DNA of 64,000 bases. Origin: JANNVZ01 sp046155615 (GTDB lineage Bacteria; Bacteroidota; Bacteroidia; Flavobacteriales_D; Sanyastnellaceae). A program made the translations under genes and the position numbers. A model generated the notes under the pieces. That model did no database searches, had not been told where the DNA came from, and saw only the letters and a list, made by a program, of their open reading frames with translations. Positions 52,549 through 61,329 of this stretch are shown piece by piece; the stretch's first letter is position 1; the number at the start of each line of letters is the position of its first letter. Where the stretch lies: positions 62,001-126,000 of the forward strand of contig JBJXFP010000175.1 in NCBI GenBank assembly GCA_046155615.1. Direction: 5' to 3'.

Positions 52549-54303
52549 CTACTTGTTGCTTCTGAAAAAATAAAACAGCAGGCCACCGCACACTACCGAT
52601 GCTGCAATACAAACCGCAGCCGAAATGTGCGCAGAATATACCATGAAACCAATGCCAAATAGTGCGAGATAAACTGCAAAGCATCCCAGCACCATACAAA
52701 TAATTTCTGTGGACAACGAGCCTTTCACCGTGGTGTCATCACTTGCATGAAGGAATTGTAACCAGCCCTTACCGTGTGGTTTTATTTTCAGAAAGAATGT
52801 GCGCAGTGTAGTCCTGTCAGTAGGTGGAGTGATGAAAGTGACAATGAGCCAGCCAAGGGTTGTAACAGCAACAGATGTAATCAAATTGAGATAACTGTGT
52901 GCCTCATCAAATGGTTTGATTATTTGCATAGCAACAGCTACAATGAATGAGATGACCATACCTGCAATCTCAGTGTAGGCATTGATACGCCACCAGAACC
53001 AGCGCAGTATGAATATGAGACCGGTGCCTGCGCCAATACTCAGCAGTATATCGAAGCCGGCCTTGGCACTTTCAATAAAGAAAGAAAGCAAACCACCGCA
53101 GGCCATAAGCAGCACGATGCTCAAACGGCCCACCCTCACTTGTTGTTTGTCAGAAGCTTTTTGATTGATGAATCGCAAATAGAAATCATTCACTATATAA
53201 CTGCTGCCCCAGTTGAGGTGTGTGCTAATGGTGCTCATGAAAGCCGCCATGAGCGATGCCATGATGAGGCCACGCAAGCCTTCGGGCATGTGCGTGAGCA
53301 TGGCAGGATAAGCCAAATCATTTCCAATTTGTGCTGCATCTAAGTTTGGAAACGCACTTTGAATACTGGCTAAGTTGGGATAAACAACAACAGATGCAAG
53401 TGCCACAATTATCCATGGCCAGGGGCGCGCTGCATAGTGCATCACATTAAAAAAGAGGGTAGCACCAATGGCATTTTTTTCATCTTTTGCGCTGAGCATG
53501 CGTTGCGCTATGTAGCCGCCACCACCTGGTTCAGCACCGGGATACCACACGCTCCACCACTGCACTGCAAGTGGCACAAGCAGCAGTGGTATGTATTCCG
53601 CAGGCTTGCTGAAATCCGGAAAGAATGATGTAAGTGGCTTCACATTTTCATGCGCAATGAGTTGAGACAATCCACCAATTTCAGGCATGCTCAACACCTC
53701 ATAAGCAGCCCACACCGCACCAACCATGGCAAGAAAAAACTGAAAGAAATCTGTCCACAATACGCCTTTGTAGCCGCCAATAGCACTATATATAACAGTG
53801 ATGACGCATGCTATGGTAAGTGTTTGCTCAGGTGATAAGCCGAGCATGATACTGCCAATTTTCACAGCGGCAAGACACACACTGGCCATGATGGCCACAT
53901 TAAAAAATACTCCAAGGTAGATGGCTCTGAATCCGCGCAGAAATGCGGCTTCCTTTCCACTATAACGCAATTCGTAAAATTCCAAATCAGTGAGTACACC
54001 GCTTCGCCTCCACAGTTTTGCATAGACAAAAACAGTGAGCATACCGGTGAGCAAAAAAGCCCACCAAGCCCAGTTGCCGGCAACACCACCTTCGCGCACA
54101 AGCTGGGTCACTAAGTTAGGAGTATCCGCACTGAAGGTAGTAGCCACCATGCTTACGCCAAGCAGCCACCAGGGCATGCTGCGACCACTGAGGAAAAATT
54201 CGCTGGCACTGCTGCCTGATTTTTTGGATACTACAATGCCAATGATGAGTGAAAGCAGAAAGTATGCTCCTATGATGCTCCAATCAAGCGCAGTAAGTGT
54301 CAT
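52549..54303 (-). CDS. Sodium:solute symporter (SSS family)
   Basis: 584 residues from ATG 54303, giving the family start MTLTALDWSIIGAYFLLS. About 13-14 transmembrane helices follow, with ASEFFLSGRSMPWWLLGVSM and VATTFSADTPNLVTQLV near the front, the Na+ and substrate region of the LeuT-like fold, and MASLMAAFMSTISTHLNWGSS, the conserved Ser/Thr segment of helix 8 that binds Na2. Substrate (sugar, carboxylate or amino acid) cannot be told. A 5' extension (M to 54372) is open but is not needed. It converges with the OMP gene, 12 bp between stops. Confidence 0.93.
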   Translation of the reverse strand: MTLTALDWSIIGAYFLLSLIIGIVVSKKSGSSASEFFLSGRSMPWWLLGVSMVATTFSADTPNLVTQLVREGGVAGNWAWWAFLLTGMLTVFVYAKLWRRSGVLTDLEFYELRYSGKEAAFLRGFRAIYLGVFFNVAIMASVCLAAVKIGSIMLGLSPEQTLTIACVITVIYSAIGGYKGVLWTDFFQFFLAMVGAVWAAYEVLSMPEIGGLSQLIAHENVKPLTSFFPDFSKPAEYIPLLLVPLAVQWWSVWYPGAEPGGGGYIAQRMLSAKDEKNAIGATLFFNVMHYAARPWPWIIVALASVVVYPNLASIQSAFPNLDAAQIGNDLAYPAMLTHMPEGLRGLIMASLMAAFMSTISTHLNWGSSYIVNDFYLRFINQKASDKQQVRVGRLSIVLLMACGGLLSFFIESAKAGFDILLSIGAGTGLIFILRWFWWRINAYTEIAGMVISFIVAVAMQIIKPFDEAHSYLNLITSVAVTTLGWLIVTFITPPTDRTTLRTFFLKIKPHGKGWLQFLHASDDTTVKGSLSTEIICMVLGCFAVYLALFGIGFMVYSAHISAAVCIAASVVCGGLLFYFFRSNK

Positions 54304-54415
54304 GCAGAAAAAATTTGGTTGATGATTGAAGCCAATGATAAATTGACTACACTCCATCACTATTGAGCACATTCACCAAGTTATGCCATGAATAATTCAC
54401 ATCAGAAATGGATGT

Positions 54416-55306
54416 TCAGCCATTGTAGGCCAACAGGGTTTGCCAAGCTTCTATCAATTTTCCTTGTTCGAGCAATTTCCTTGCGTGTTGGTGCAAAATG
54501 CGCTGAAGCAAGGTTGCGTCTTTTTCATTTTCAATAAAAATGTCAGCGAGTTCAGTCAGCTTGTATTCATTCACCGCGGTCTCATCAGGTAGCGATTCTA
54601 TACTTCCAAGCAGGCCCAGGTTATTCCCGCTAAGCACCTCAGAGTTGCGAATGTCAGCAGGTATCATGTCTATACCAATCCCTATGTTGGTGGTAGGTTG
54701 TGGCAATTGGAACAATCCCATCTTAGCACGCGTGTACCAGTGGCCACCCATGCGTGCCACCTGATCCATTTTCTCAGGAGCAATGCGACCGTCCGCATCC
54801 AGCACATGTTCTGCTATGTGCATGCACACCACTTCGCACACCACCAATTGGCCTGCACCGCCATTGTTTCCAAGACTTATCACTTCGCGTACGGTGCATT
54901 CCATCTGTATGTGCGATTCTTTCACTCTTGCAGGTTTCACCTTGATGGAAGCCACCGGTGTAAGTCCACTTTTTACAAATTCATTTACACCTTCAGGATA
55001 TTCTGTGCTGCTCAAAGAAGTCTGGTGCACCATATCGTAGTTCACAATATTTATCACACATTCCTTTACCTGAATCACATTTTCATAAGTATGCTTGGTG
55101 GTGTTGTCTCTTCCTCTTCTTGCAGGAGAAAAGATGGCAACCGGAGGATTCACACTGAAGACATTGAAAAAACTAAATGGTGCCAGATTGGGCCTGCCCT
55201 GCTCATCTATCGTGCTGGCCAAAGCAACGGGCCGCGGCCCAACAGCACCGAGCAAGTATTGATGTAAGAGTGCAAGTGGTGTTTCCGAAGGAATGATTGT
55301 TTTCAT
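54416..55306 (-). CDS. Flavin reductase family protein
   Basis: 296 residues. The N-terminal ~200 residues form the FMN-binding split barrel: VGPRPVALASTIDEQGRPNLAPFSFFNVFSVNPP and ARRGRDNTTKHTYENVIQVKECVINIVNYDMV. Family members reduce flavins with NAD(P)H or are FMN-binding proteins of unknown role. The C-terminal ~90 residues are a helical tail (ELADIFIENEKDATLLQRILHQ) that is common in Bacteroidota members. It is divergent from the Crp/Fnr regulator with a 179-bp gap, and may be its target, which is inference. Confidence 0.9.
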   Translation of the reverse strand: MKTIIPSETPLALLHQYLLGAVGPRPVALASTIDEQGRPNLAPFSFFNVFSVNPPVAIFSPARRGRDNTTKHTYENVIQVKECVINIVNYDMVHQTSLSSTEYPEGVNEFVKSGLTPVASIKVKPARVKESHIQMECTVREVISLGNNGGAGQLVVCEVVCMHIAEHVLDADGRIAPEKMDQVARMGGHWYTRAKMGLFQLPQPTTNIGIGIDMIPADIRNSEVLSGNNLGLLGSIESLPDETAVNEYKLTELADIFIENEKDATLLQRILHQHARKLLEQGKLIEAWQTLLAYNG

Positions 55307-55485
55307 GATTGTGAATGAGGAACGAAGTGGCGAATATCTTCAATCACAAATTTCGTTGACTGCTGCAATACAATTTCGCTTTGTGTTGCTGGCTGAATTA
55401 AATATTGATTAGAAATATTCTTGATAGTAAATAGAACTGTAGCTTCACCGCACCTTATGACAGATACCTCAAAAAAATAAATACC

Positions 55486-56082
55486 ATGGGAAAGTTTGAT
55501 CTATTAAAGCAGAATATCACATCGCGGTTATCAATCAGCGATGAAGAATGGGATGATTTCAGCGCACAGTTGGAAGAAGCATCATTCGGTAAGAAGGAGT
55601 TTTTGCTGCGTGCAGGCGAGGTGGACAAGTACATGACCTTTATACTGAAGGGCGTCACCCGCACCTACTTCACCGATGAGCACCTTCACGAACACATCTA
55701 TCAGATAGGTTTTGAAGACTGGTGGTGTGGCGATATGATGAGTATGATAACCGGAAAGCCTGCGCATTATAGTGTGCAGGCACTTGAGGATACGTACGTA
55801 GCGCGCATGCCTGTAGAAACCTTCAACCAGATGCTGGACAAACATTTCAGGCTGGATCGTTTTTTTAGAATACTGCTACAAGGCGCATACATAGCCAACC
55901 AAACCCGCACCATCGACACCATGAGCAAGAGCGCAGAGCAGCGTTACCTCGCCTTCACCAAGAAACATCCGCAACTAGAACTCCGTGTTGCACAGCAGCA
56001 CATTGCCTCCTATCTGGGTATTACGCCTGAGGCACTCAGTAGAATTAAGCGTGGAATAATTGAGAAGAGTCGTACGCATTGA
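55486..56082 (+). CDS. Crp/Fnr family transcriptional regulator
   Basis: 198 residues. Residues ~20-130 form a cyclic-nucleotide-binding-like barrel (FGKKEFLLRAGEVDKYMTFILKGVTRTYF, FEDWWCGDMMSMITGKPAHYSVQAL). The Arg of the cAMP phosphate cassette is not evident, so the effector is probably not cAMP. A long helix follows, then a winged helix-turn-helix at the end: LRVAQQHIASYLGITPEALSRIKRGI. Bacteroidota carry many such short Crp-like regulators linked to redox or stress genes. Next to the divergent flavin reductase gene. Confidence 0.9.
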   Translation: MGKFDLLKQNITSRLSISDEEWDDFSAQLEEASFGKKEFLLRAGEVDKYMTFILKGVTRTYFTDEHLHEHIYQIGFEDWWCGDMMSMITGKPAHYSVQALEDTYVARMPVETFNQMLDKHFRLDRFFRILLQGAYIANQTRTIDTMSKSAEQRYLAFTKKHPQLELRVAQQHIASYLGITPEALSRIKRGIIEKSRTH

Positions 56083-56197
56083 TTCGGGAATTTGTATAGA
56101 TTGCGCACAGTGTAATTTTTTTTTACCTGCAGACACACTGCACAATGAGAGCCTGACTTTTTTTGCGAAGCATAGTTATAGCACCCTATATGTAATT

Positions 56198-56332
56198 ATG
56201 TAACAGTAAGGCCAACCTCACCCGGTTGTGCTTTCGAAAGAGTTCGGAAAAGTTGGTTAGTGTTAATGTGAGTCCGTTATCAAAAAATCCTGCCGGATAA
56301 GGTTCCACCCCCGGCAGGATTTGTTTTTTTTT
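56198..56332 (+). ncRNA. Possible small RNA ending in an orphan terminator
   Basis: The 284 bp between the Crp gene (ends 56082) and 56367 hold no good reading frame but end in a very strong terminator (56285-56333). About 120 bp upstream there is a TTTTG (56161-56165) and, 21 bp on, TATATGTA (56187-56194), a poor -33/-7 pair. The intervening segment has a CTTTCGAAAG hairpin near 56234 and complementary blocks CCAAC/GTTGG and CTCAC/GTGAG. It is either a small RNA or a long 3' UTR of the Crp gene. No known RNA family was recognised. Confidence 0.3.
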
Positions 56333-56333
56333 A
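56285..56333 (+). terminator. Strong intrinsic terminator upstream of the lipoprotein gene
   Basis: AAATCCTGCCGG (56285-56296) and CCGGCAGGATTT (56311-56322) form a perfect 12-bp stem with a 14-base loop, followed by G and a run of about nine T. It lies 203 bp beyond the Crp gene stop. Confidence 0.9.
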
Positions 56334-56366
56334 CCCATTATTTTTTAGATGAACTGTGGTATAAAT

Positions 56367-57047
56367 ATGATAAAATGGATCATGATGCTGCTGATGGCCG
56401 TAGTTCTGATGCATGGCTGTACCATTGAAAAGCGCAGGTACATGAGTGGCTATTACATCGACTTCCGCAGTCACCACCGCATATCAGATGTGGGGCAAAA
56501 GCCTGAAGAAGCTGCATCAAGGTCATTGGAGAATGTGACCTTGAAAGAAGCTGTAAGTGTAGAAGTGCAAAGCTGGGATACATTGATCCGACAAGCCATT
56601 GATCCACCTTCTGTGAAAGAGAAAATTCCTGACAAGCAACAATCCGCCATGGTAATCGACACTGTAACTGCCTCTGTTGATTTACCGATGCTACCTGCCA
56701 ATCAAAATTCGGAACACTCAAGGCAAGTGCTGTCAGAAGTGCATCCTGCTGCTGCGGGCAGCTTGCTAATGGGCATTCTTTCCGCTGGTTGTTTTGTGCT
56801 GATGTTCATGATCAGTTTCAATCCTGCCTGGGCAGTAGGGTTGCTGGTGTTAGGCATTATCACCTTTGCTATGCTGGCAAAGTGGCTTTGCAAAAAAGCA
56901 TTTGACGATATGTACTATGCCCGCAACAGATACAGTGGCCGGGGTCTCGCGGCTGCGGGGCTTGCGCTGGGCATTATTTCACTTGTTGCATTGTTAGGAT
57001 TGGTGTTGGTGTTGCTTTTCAATCTTGCTTTTATATCAATCAGCTAA
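56367..57047 (+). CDS. Lipoprotein with two C-terminal membrane segments, unknown function
   Basis: 226 residues from ATG 56367, which gives a textbook lipoprotein signal (KWIMMLLMAVVLMHGC); an ATG at 56349 would add six residues. After the acylated Cys comes TIEKRRYMSGYYIDFRSHHR, a short motif seen at the start of several small Bacteroidota lipoproteins. A polar linker of about 90 residues follows, then two or three hydrophobic segments (LLMGILSAGCFVLMFMISF, AVGLLVLGIITFAMLAKW, GLAAAGLALGIISLVALLG) resembling DUF4190-type membrane regions. A lipid anchor combined with inner-membrane helices is unusual. It converges with the aminotransferase gene, 14 bp between stops. Confidence 0.75.
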   Translation: MIKWIMMLLMAVVLMHGCTIEKRRYMSGYYIDFRSHHRISDVGQKPEEAASRSLENVTLKEAVSVEVQSWDTLIRQAIDPPSVKEKIPDKQQSAMVIDTVTASVDLPMLPANQNSEHSRQVLSEVHPAAAGSLLMGILSAGCFVLMFMISFNPAWAVGLLVLGIITFAMLAKWLCKKAFDDMYYARNRYSGRGLAAAGLALGIISLVALLGLVLVLLFNLAFISIS

Positions 57048-57061
57048 CAAGCCGCAATCAA

Positions 57062-58282
57062 CTAACCCTTCACCATCATCTTCACTTCTACTCTGCCGGG
57101 ATAAACTTTTAGAGCCACGTCCAAACATTCAATGGCTGCCTTCAATGATTCTTTGTTGAGCACATAAGCCAGCCGCACTTGTTGCAAGCCGGGTTCCGGT
57201 TTGGAATAAAAGCCTGTGGCGGGTGCCATCATCACTGTCTGGTTGTTGTGTTCAAATTTTTCCAGCATCCACTGGCAAAAGGTGTCTGCATTGTCGATAG
57301 GCAGTTGAGCAATGCAGTAGAAAGCGCCTTTAGGCTTGGGGCATATCACTCCTGGAATTTTGTTGAGACCATCAACCAATATATCTCTGCGCTCCACATA
57401 TTCCTCGACCACGCCATCGAAATAGCTCTGCGGTGTCTCCAATGCATAGAGCGATGCCATCTGGCCGAATGTGGGTGGTGAAAGGCGCGCCTGTGCAAAC
57501 TTGAGTGCGGCTGCCATTACCAATCTGTTTTTGGTAATCAGTGCACCTATGCGGGCGCCACACATACTATAGCGTTTGCTTACTGAGTCTATCATGATGG
57601 CATTGTCTTCAATGCCTTTCAGATTCATCACACTATACGGTTGTGCGCCATCGTACGCAAATTCGCGATAGACCTCATCTGCCATTAAGAACAAATCGTG
57701 CTTCTTGGCCACATCACGCAGTTGCTCCAACTCTTGTTGCGAATACAAATAGCCGGTAGGATTTCCGGGATTGCAAATGAGAATGCCCTTTGTTTTTGGG
57801 GTGATGCGTTTTTCAAATTCTTCGATGGGTGGCAACGCAAAACCGGTTTCGATGTAGCTCATCACAGATACTACTTTAACACCGGCCATCACTGCAAATC
57901 CATTGTAGTTGGCATAGAATGGTTCGGGTATGATGACTTCGTCACCCGGATTGAAGCAGGTCATGAAGGCAAACACCAATGCTTCACTGCCGCCTGTGGA
58001 AACCATCACATTTTCGCGCTGGAGAGCAATATTTTTTGAAGCATAGTAAGTGACCAGCCCATCACGGTAGGCGGCAATGCCTTCGCTATTGCTGTATTCC
58101 ACCACCTTCAGGTCGAGTTGTTTCATGCGCTCGCGCACTACCTGTGGTGTTTCTATGTCGGGCTGGCCTATGTTGAGGTGATAGACTTTGCGGCCCAGTT
58201 TCTTGGCTGCTTCGGCAAATGGAACGAGCTTGCGAATGGGCGATGCAGGCATCGTGTGGGCTTTGTTGCTGATGTCTGGCAT
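57062..58282 (-). CDS. PLP-dependent class I/II aminotransferase
   Basis: 406 residues. The PLP Lys lies in MIDSVSKRYSMCGARIGALIT, with the preceding DEVYREFAYDG and NPGNPTGYLYSQQ segments that hold the cofactor pyridine and ring. N-terminus PDISNKAHTMPASPIRKLVPFAE and YHLNIGQPDIETP are typical of Bacteroidota aspartate/aromatic-type aminotransferases. It exchanges amino groups between an amino acid and a 2-oxoacid; aspartate, aromatic and other specificities are not separable here. No biosynthetic neighbours. Confidence 0.94.
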   Translation of the reverse strand: MPDISNKAHTMPASPIRKLVPFAEAAKKLGRKVYHLNIGQPDIETPQVVRERMKQLDLKVVEYSNSEGIAAYRDGLVTYYASKNIALQRENVMVSTGGSEALVFAFMTCFNPGDEVIIPEPFYANYNGFAVMAGVKVVSVMSYIETGFALPPIEEFEKRITPKTKGILICNPGNPTGYLYSQQELEQLRDVAKKHDLFLMADEVYREFAYDGAQPYSVMNLKGIEDNAIMIDSVSKRYSMCGARIGALITKNRLVMAAALKFAQARLSPPTFGQMASLYALETPQSYFDGVVEEYVERRDILVDGLNKIPGVICPKPKGAFYCIAQLPIDNADTFCQWMLEKFEHNNQTVMMAPATGFYSKPEPGLQQVRLAYVLNKESLKAAIECLDVALKVYPGRVEVKMMVKG

Positions 58283-58504
58283 GTGTTTATGGTTGCTTGT
58301 GTTGAGGTTGATGATTTTAGTGTTGGCACAGAAATACTTCTATATGCCTCTTGCTGTTGGCGTTTGAGTGGTACATATTGCGAATATGGCGCAAGAGTAA
58401 GAACTAACAGAATGAATCATAGAAAGAGGGACTGATATTAGTGTATTGCTTATGTGAAGCATCGCCCGCAAAAATTTGTTCTGTCAATGTGGAGTAACTT
58501 TAGA

Positions 58505-59989
58505 TTACCTTTTCAAATACCATTCTTCCAGTAGCTTCCTATCTGTCTTCCCATTTGCATTCATCGGTATTTGCTCCACCTGCATCACATCGTCAGGCAC
58601 CATATAGTGTGGCAAGGTTGTGCTGAGTTGTGTTTTTAAATTTGCTTTATCAATCGACTCAGTGCTGCATAAAAAGCCGATAATTTTTCTGGGTACACCA
58701 TTAACACGAAGTACGATGCATGCAGCATTAGCTACTCCGTGAAGGTTTTTCATCACTTCGGCTATCTCATCCAACTCAATGCGGTAGCCATTCAGTTTTA
58801 TCTGATCGTCATTGCGGCCTATGTAGAAGAGTAGTCCGTCTTTGTAGTAGCCTAAATCGCCTGTGTGGTATGCGCGTTTGCCATTTGCAGTTGTAAATCT
58901 CTCAGCATTTAGATCGGGTCTTCGCAGGTAACCGATGGAAACATTGTCGCCAACAATCAGCATCTCTCCCACTCCACCCTCATCAGGGTTTTGTATGAGT
59001 ATTTCTGTTTCTCTTTTCACAAATCCAATAGGAACTGTTGGATATTTTTCTGTCATCTCTGTGCTGACGTCAACATAGGTAACGGTCACTGTGGCCTCTG
59101 TAGGGCCATAGCTATTCACCACTTTGCTACGTGCAAATTGTTGTCTGATTTTTCTCACTGTATTACCGGGCAAAGCTTCGCCCGCAAGTATGAAATAGTG
59201 TAATGAAGGCAGATAGCCTTCATTGAAATTTTTCTCACGGATGTAGATGTATACAAAACTGGGAGTGCTTATCCAAACACTGCCCTTATAGTAGCTGATG
59301 CGTTGCAAAAACTTATTTGCATTCATGGCAGTGTCTGCATCATTGTAGATCACACTGCCTTCGAAGTGCAGCAGGTACGCAATGTCGTAAAGCGATACAT
59401 CGAAACTGAATGGTACCTGGTTAATGAATACATCATCGGGCCGGAAGTAATGGTCTTCCTGTAGCCACTTGATCCAACTGCAAAGTGCTGAGTTGGTTAT
59501 CTGCACGCCTTTAGGTTCGCCTGTGCTGCCTGAGGTGAATATGATATAACGTGTTGGGTCGTGCGGAAAGTGCGAATCTGGCACTGCAAACTGTGGCGGA
59601 TTATGCACAGTGCAATGCAGGTCTTTGTCAATGGTGATGGCGAAATCCATGTTCAGTTTTTTATCACTGGTGTATATGATGATGTCGCTGCTGCAAAGCT
59701 TTTGTACACGCTGCACTCTTTCTTCCGGATAAATGATGTCCATCGGTACATAAGGCAATTGCAGTGTGAAGCAGGCAGCGATAGCCACCGGAAACATTTT
59801 CTCTTTGTGTCCATATATGATGACGGGATGGCCGACAGGAATATTCAATCTGTTCAGCACGGCAACTAAGCGCTGCACCTGGTCATAAAACTGCTGCAAG
59901 GTGAAGTCGCCATCGCTTGCGGTGTAAGCCAACTGATCCGGATTTTTTCCGGTATCAATCCATGTGTTGTTGGCGAAATCAAATTTCAT
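58505..59989 (-). CDS. dltA: DltA-like amino acid adenylation enzyme
   Basis: 494 residues from ATG 59989. It activates D-alanine (or a similar acid) as an adenylate and loads it on DltC. ANL-superfamily motifs in order: YIIFTSGSTGEPKGVQ (P-loop), VNSYGPTEATVTVTYVD (A5), KRAYHTGDLGYYKDGLLFYIGRNDDQIKLNGYRIEL (A7-A8) and MNANGKTDRKLL with the catalytic Lys (A10). The PIGFVKRE and PSLHYFILAGEALP segments fit DltA. It is the last gene of the dltCDXBA operon, 26 bp after dltB. D-Ala specificity is inferred from the operon. Confidence 0.9.
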   Translation of the reverse strand: MKFDFANNTWIDTGKNPDQLAYTASDGDFTLQQFYDQVQRLVAVLNRLNIPVGHPVIIYGHKEKMFPVAIAACFTLQLPYVPMDIIYPEERVQRVQKLCSSDIIIYTSDKKLNMDFAITIDKDLHCTVHNPPQFAVPDSHFPHDPTRYIIFTSGSTGEPKGVQITNSALCSWIKWLQEDHYFRPDDVFINQVPFSFDVSLYDIAYLLHFEGSVIYNDADTAMNANKFLQRISYYKGSVWISTPSFVYIYIREKNFNEGYLPSLHYFILAGEALPGNTVRKIRQQFARSKVVNSYGPTEATVTVTYVDVSTEMTEKYPTVPIGFVKRETEILIQNPDEGGVGEMLIVGDNVSIGYLRRPDLNAERFTTANGKRAYHTGDLGYYKDGLLFYIGRNDDQIKLNGYRIELDEIAEVMKNLHGVANAACIVLRVNGVPRKIIGFLCSTESIDKANLKTQLSTTLPHYMVPDDVMQVEQIPMNANGKTDRKLLEEWYLKR

Positions 59990-60015
59990 GTTATTGCTGA
60001 TAAATGTCCTGCAAA

Positions 60016-61179
60016 TCAAAGAGGCAAACTGCGCCCGCTGAATACATAGACTGCTATGGCTACAAGGTTTATCATGATGAAAATAGAAATGTACTTAACA
60101 GTTTGTGGCGCAAGATTTCCAAACATCACATCGCGCTTTTGTTTTTTGCATTGCACCACATAGGTGTTATGCACCACAGAATACAAGCCGAAAATGGCAC
60201 CGCTCAGTATGTAGTGTTTCTCAAAACCATTCCAGCAACCCATGAGCAGAAAGGTGCAGAACAGCGCAACATTTTGCCGCAGCAGCGGCCATGCTTTCAG
60301 CATTTTTCTTTCGCTCAGGAATTTGTATAGCGGCATGAAGAAGTAATCGCGCAGCCAGTCGCCAAGGCTCTTGTGCCAGCGCTGCCAGAAGTCTTGCGGA
60401 TTGACTGAAAGAAATGGTTTGTTGAAATTAACAGGCACATTGATGCCAAGCATTTTTCCCAAACCGATAGCCAGGTGTGAGTAACCTGCAAAGTCGAAAA
60501 ACAAATAGAGCAGGTAGGCATACACATCAGCGGCTGCGTAGTGCAGGCCATGTCTGCCCTCAAGTTCCGGCAGCCAGTAGCGGCTTACTATTTCGGCCAA
60601 CACAAACTTGTAGAGCAACCCAAGCACAACCGATTCCCATCCCGACCTGAACAACTGTGCATTCAGGTTGGCGTAGCCGTTTTGTAAATCTTTTTCAAAT
60701 CGGGGCAGTCGGTCAATAGGCCCAATAAGCAATACAGGAGTGAACAAGAGATAAGAAACGTAATTCAAAAAATCAGCACGCGGCTTAGAGGCATGTGCAT
60801 CCATATGCACGCTCATCATTTTGAAACACATGTACGAAAGGCCTGCAAACGAAATGAGTGTATAAATTTTTTCGTTGTGCCAGCGCAAAGCCCATTCGGA
60901 CTTCACTATCAGCATAGGCAACAAGGTGAGTATGACTCCGGCCAATTTGTTTCGCCACTTCAGCACAAATGGAAACAGATAATAGATGCCGTATGCATAA
61001 CACACGTAGAGCAACAGATGCCAGGGTTTAGGAAAAAAGAAAATGGTATAACACAAGCCAATGGACAAGATGAATACACGATAACTCACCACGCGGTGCA
61101 ACCAGCTTTTGCAGCCGTAGGCCGCAGCTACCATGATTATGGCAATGATGAAGAATGGTATGTCACTGTATGGCAGCAC
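60016..61179 (-). CDS. dltB: DltB-like MBOAT acyltransferase
   Basis: 387 residues, about eleven membrane helices. MBOAT features are LYLFFDFAGYSHLAIGLGKMLG, then NPQDFWQRWHKSLGDWLRDYFFMPLYK, with the invariant His of WQRWHKSLG. In Firmicutes DltB accepts D-Ala from DltC and passes it across the membrane to DltX and lipoteichoic acid. The start is GTG at 61179, directly abutting the dltX stop codon. The acceptor in this organism is unknown. Confidence 0.92.
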   Translation of the reverse strand: MLPYSDIPFFIIAIIMVAAAYGCKSWLHRVVSYRVFILSIGLCYTIFFFPKPWHLLLYVCYAYGIYYLFPFVLKWRNKLAGVILTLLPMLIVKSEWALRWHNEKIYTLISFAGLSYMCFKMMSVHMDAHASKPRADFLNYVSYLLFTPVLLIGPIDRLPRFEKDLQNGYANLNAQLFRSGWESVVLGLLYKFVLAEIVSRYWLPELEGRHGLHYAAADVYAYLLYLFFDFAGYSHLAIGLGKMLGINVPVNFNKPFLSVNPQDFWQRWHKSLGDWLRDYFFMPLYKFLSERKMLKAWPLLRQNVALFCTFLLMGCWNGFEKHYILSGAIFGLYSVVHNTYVVQCKKQKRDVMFGNLAPQTVKYISIFIMINLVAIAVYVFSGRSLPL

Positions 61180-61329
61180 TCAGAATTGCTGATAAACGAA
61201 GGTGGCTGACGATTCTATCTTCTGCTTCCTCACTGCATCATCCATGCGATAAAGGCCAACTATGCCCGCTATCAGCATCAGATAGATCAGTGTGTTCTTC
61301 ACGCCAGGTTTATTCAGTAGTTGCCACAT
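61180..61329 (-). CDS. dltX: DltX-like small membrane protein
   Basis: 49 residues starting MWQLLNKPGVKNTLIYLMLI: one membrane helix (NTLIYLMLIAGIVGLY, residues 12-27), a short charged stretch (RMDDAVRKQKIES), and the C-terminal SATFVYQQF. DltX proteins end in an F-x-Y-x-x-F motif whose Tyr has been implicated as the covalent D-Ala carrier between DltB and the glycan; FVYQQF fits exactly. The ATG at 61329 overlaps the dltD end by 20 bp, and the TGA at 61180 is followed at once by dltB GTG. Too short for many gene finders, but position, length, topology and terminal motif agree. Confidence 0.85.
   Translation of the reverse strand: MWQLLNKPGVKNTLIYLMLIAGIVGLYRMDDAVRKQKIESSATFVYQQF

Noticed and set aside
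58505..59989. Non-ribosomal peptide synthetase module
   Set aside because: A stand-alone adenylation enzyme with a separate DltC carrier and MBOAT partner, and no condensation or thioesterase domain; the Dlt reading explains all neighbours.
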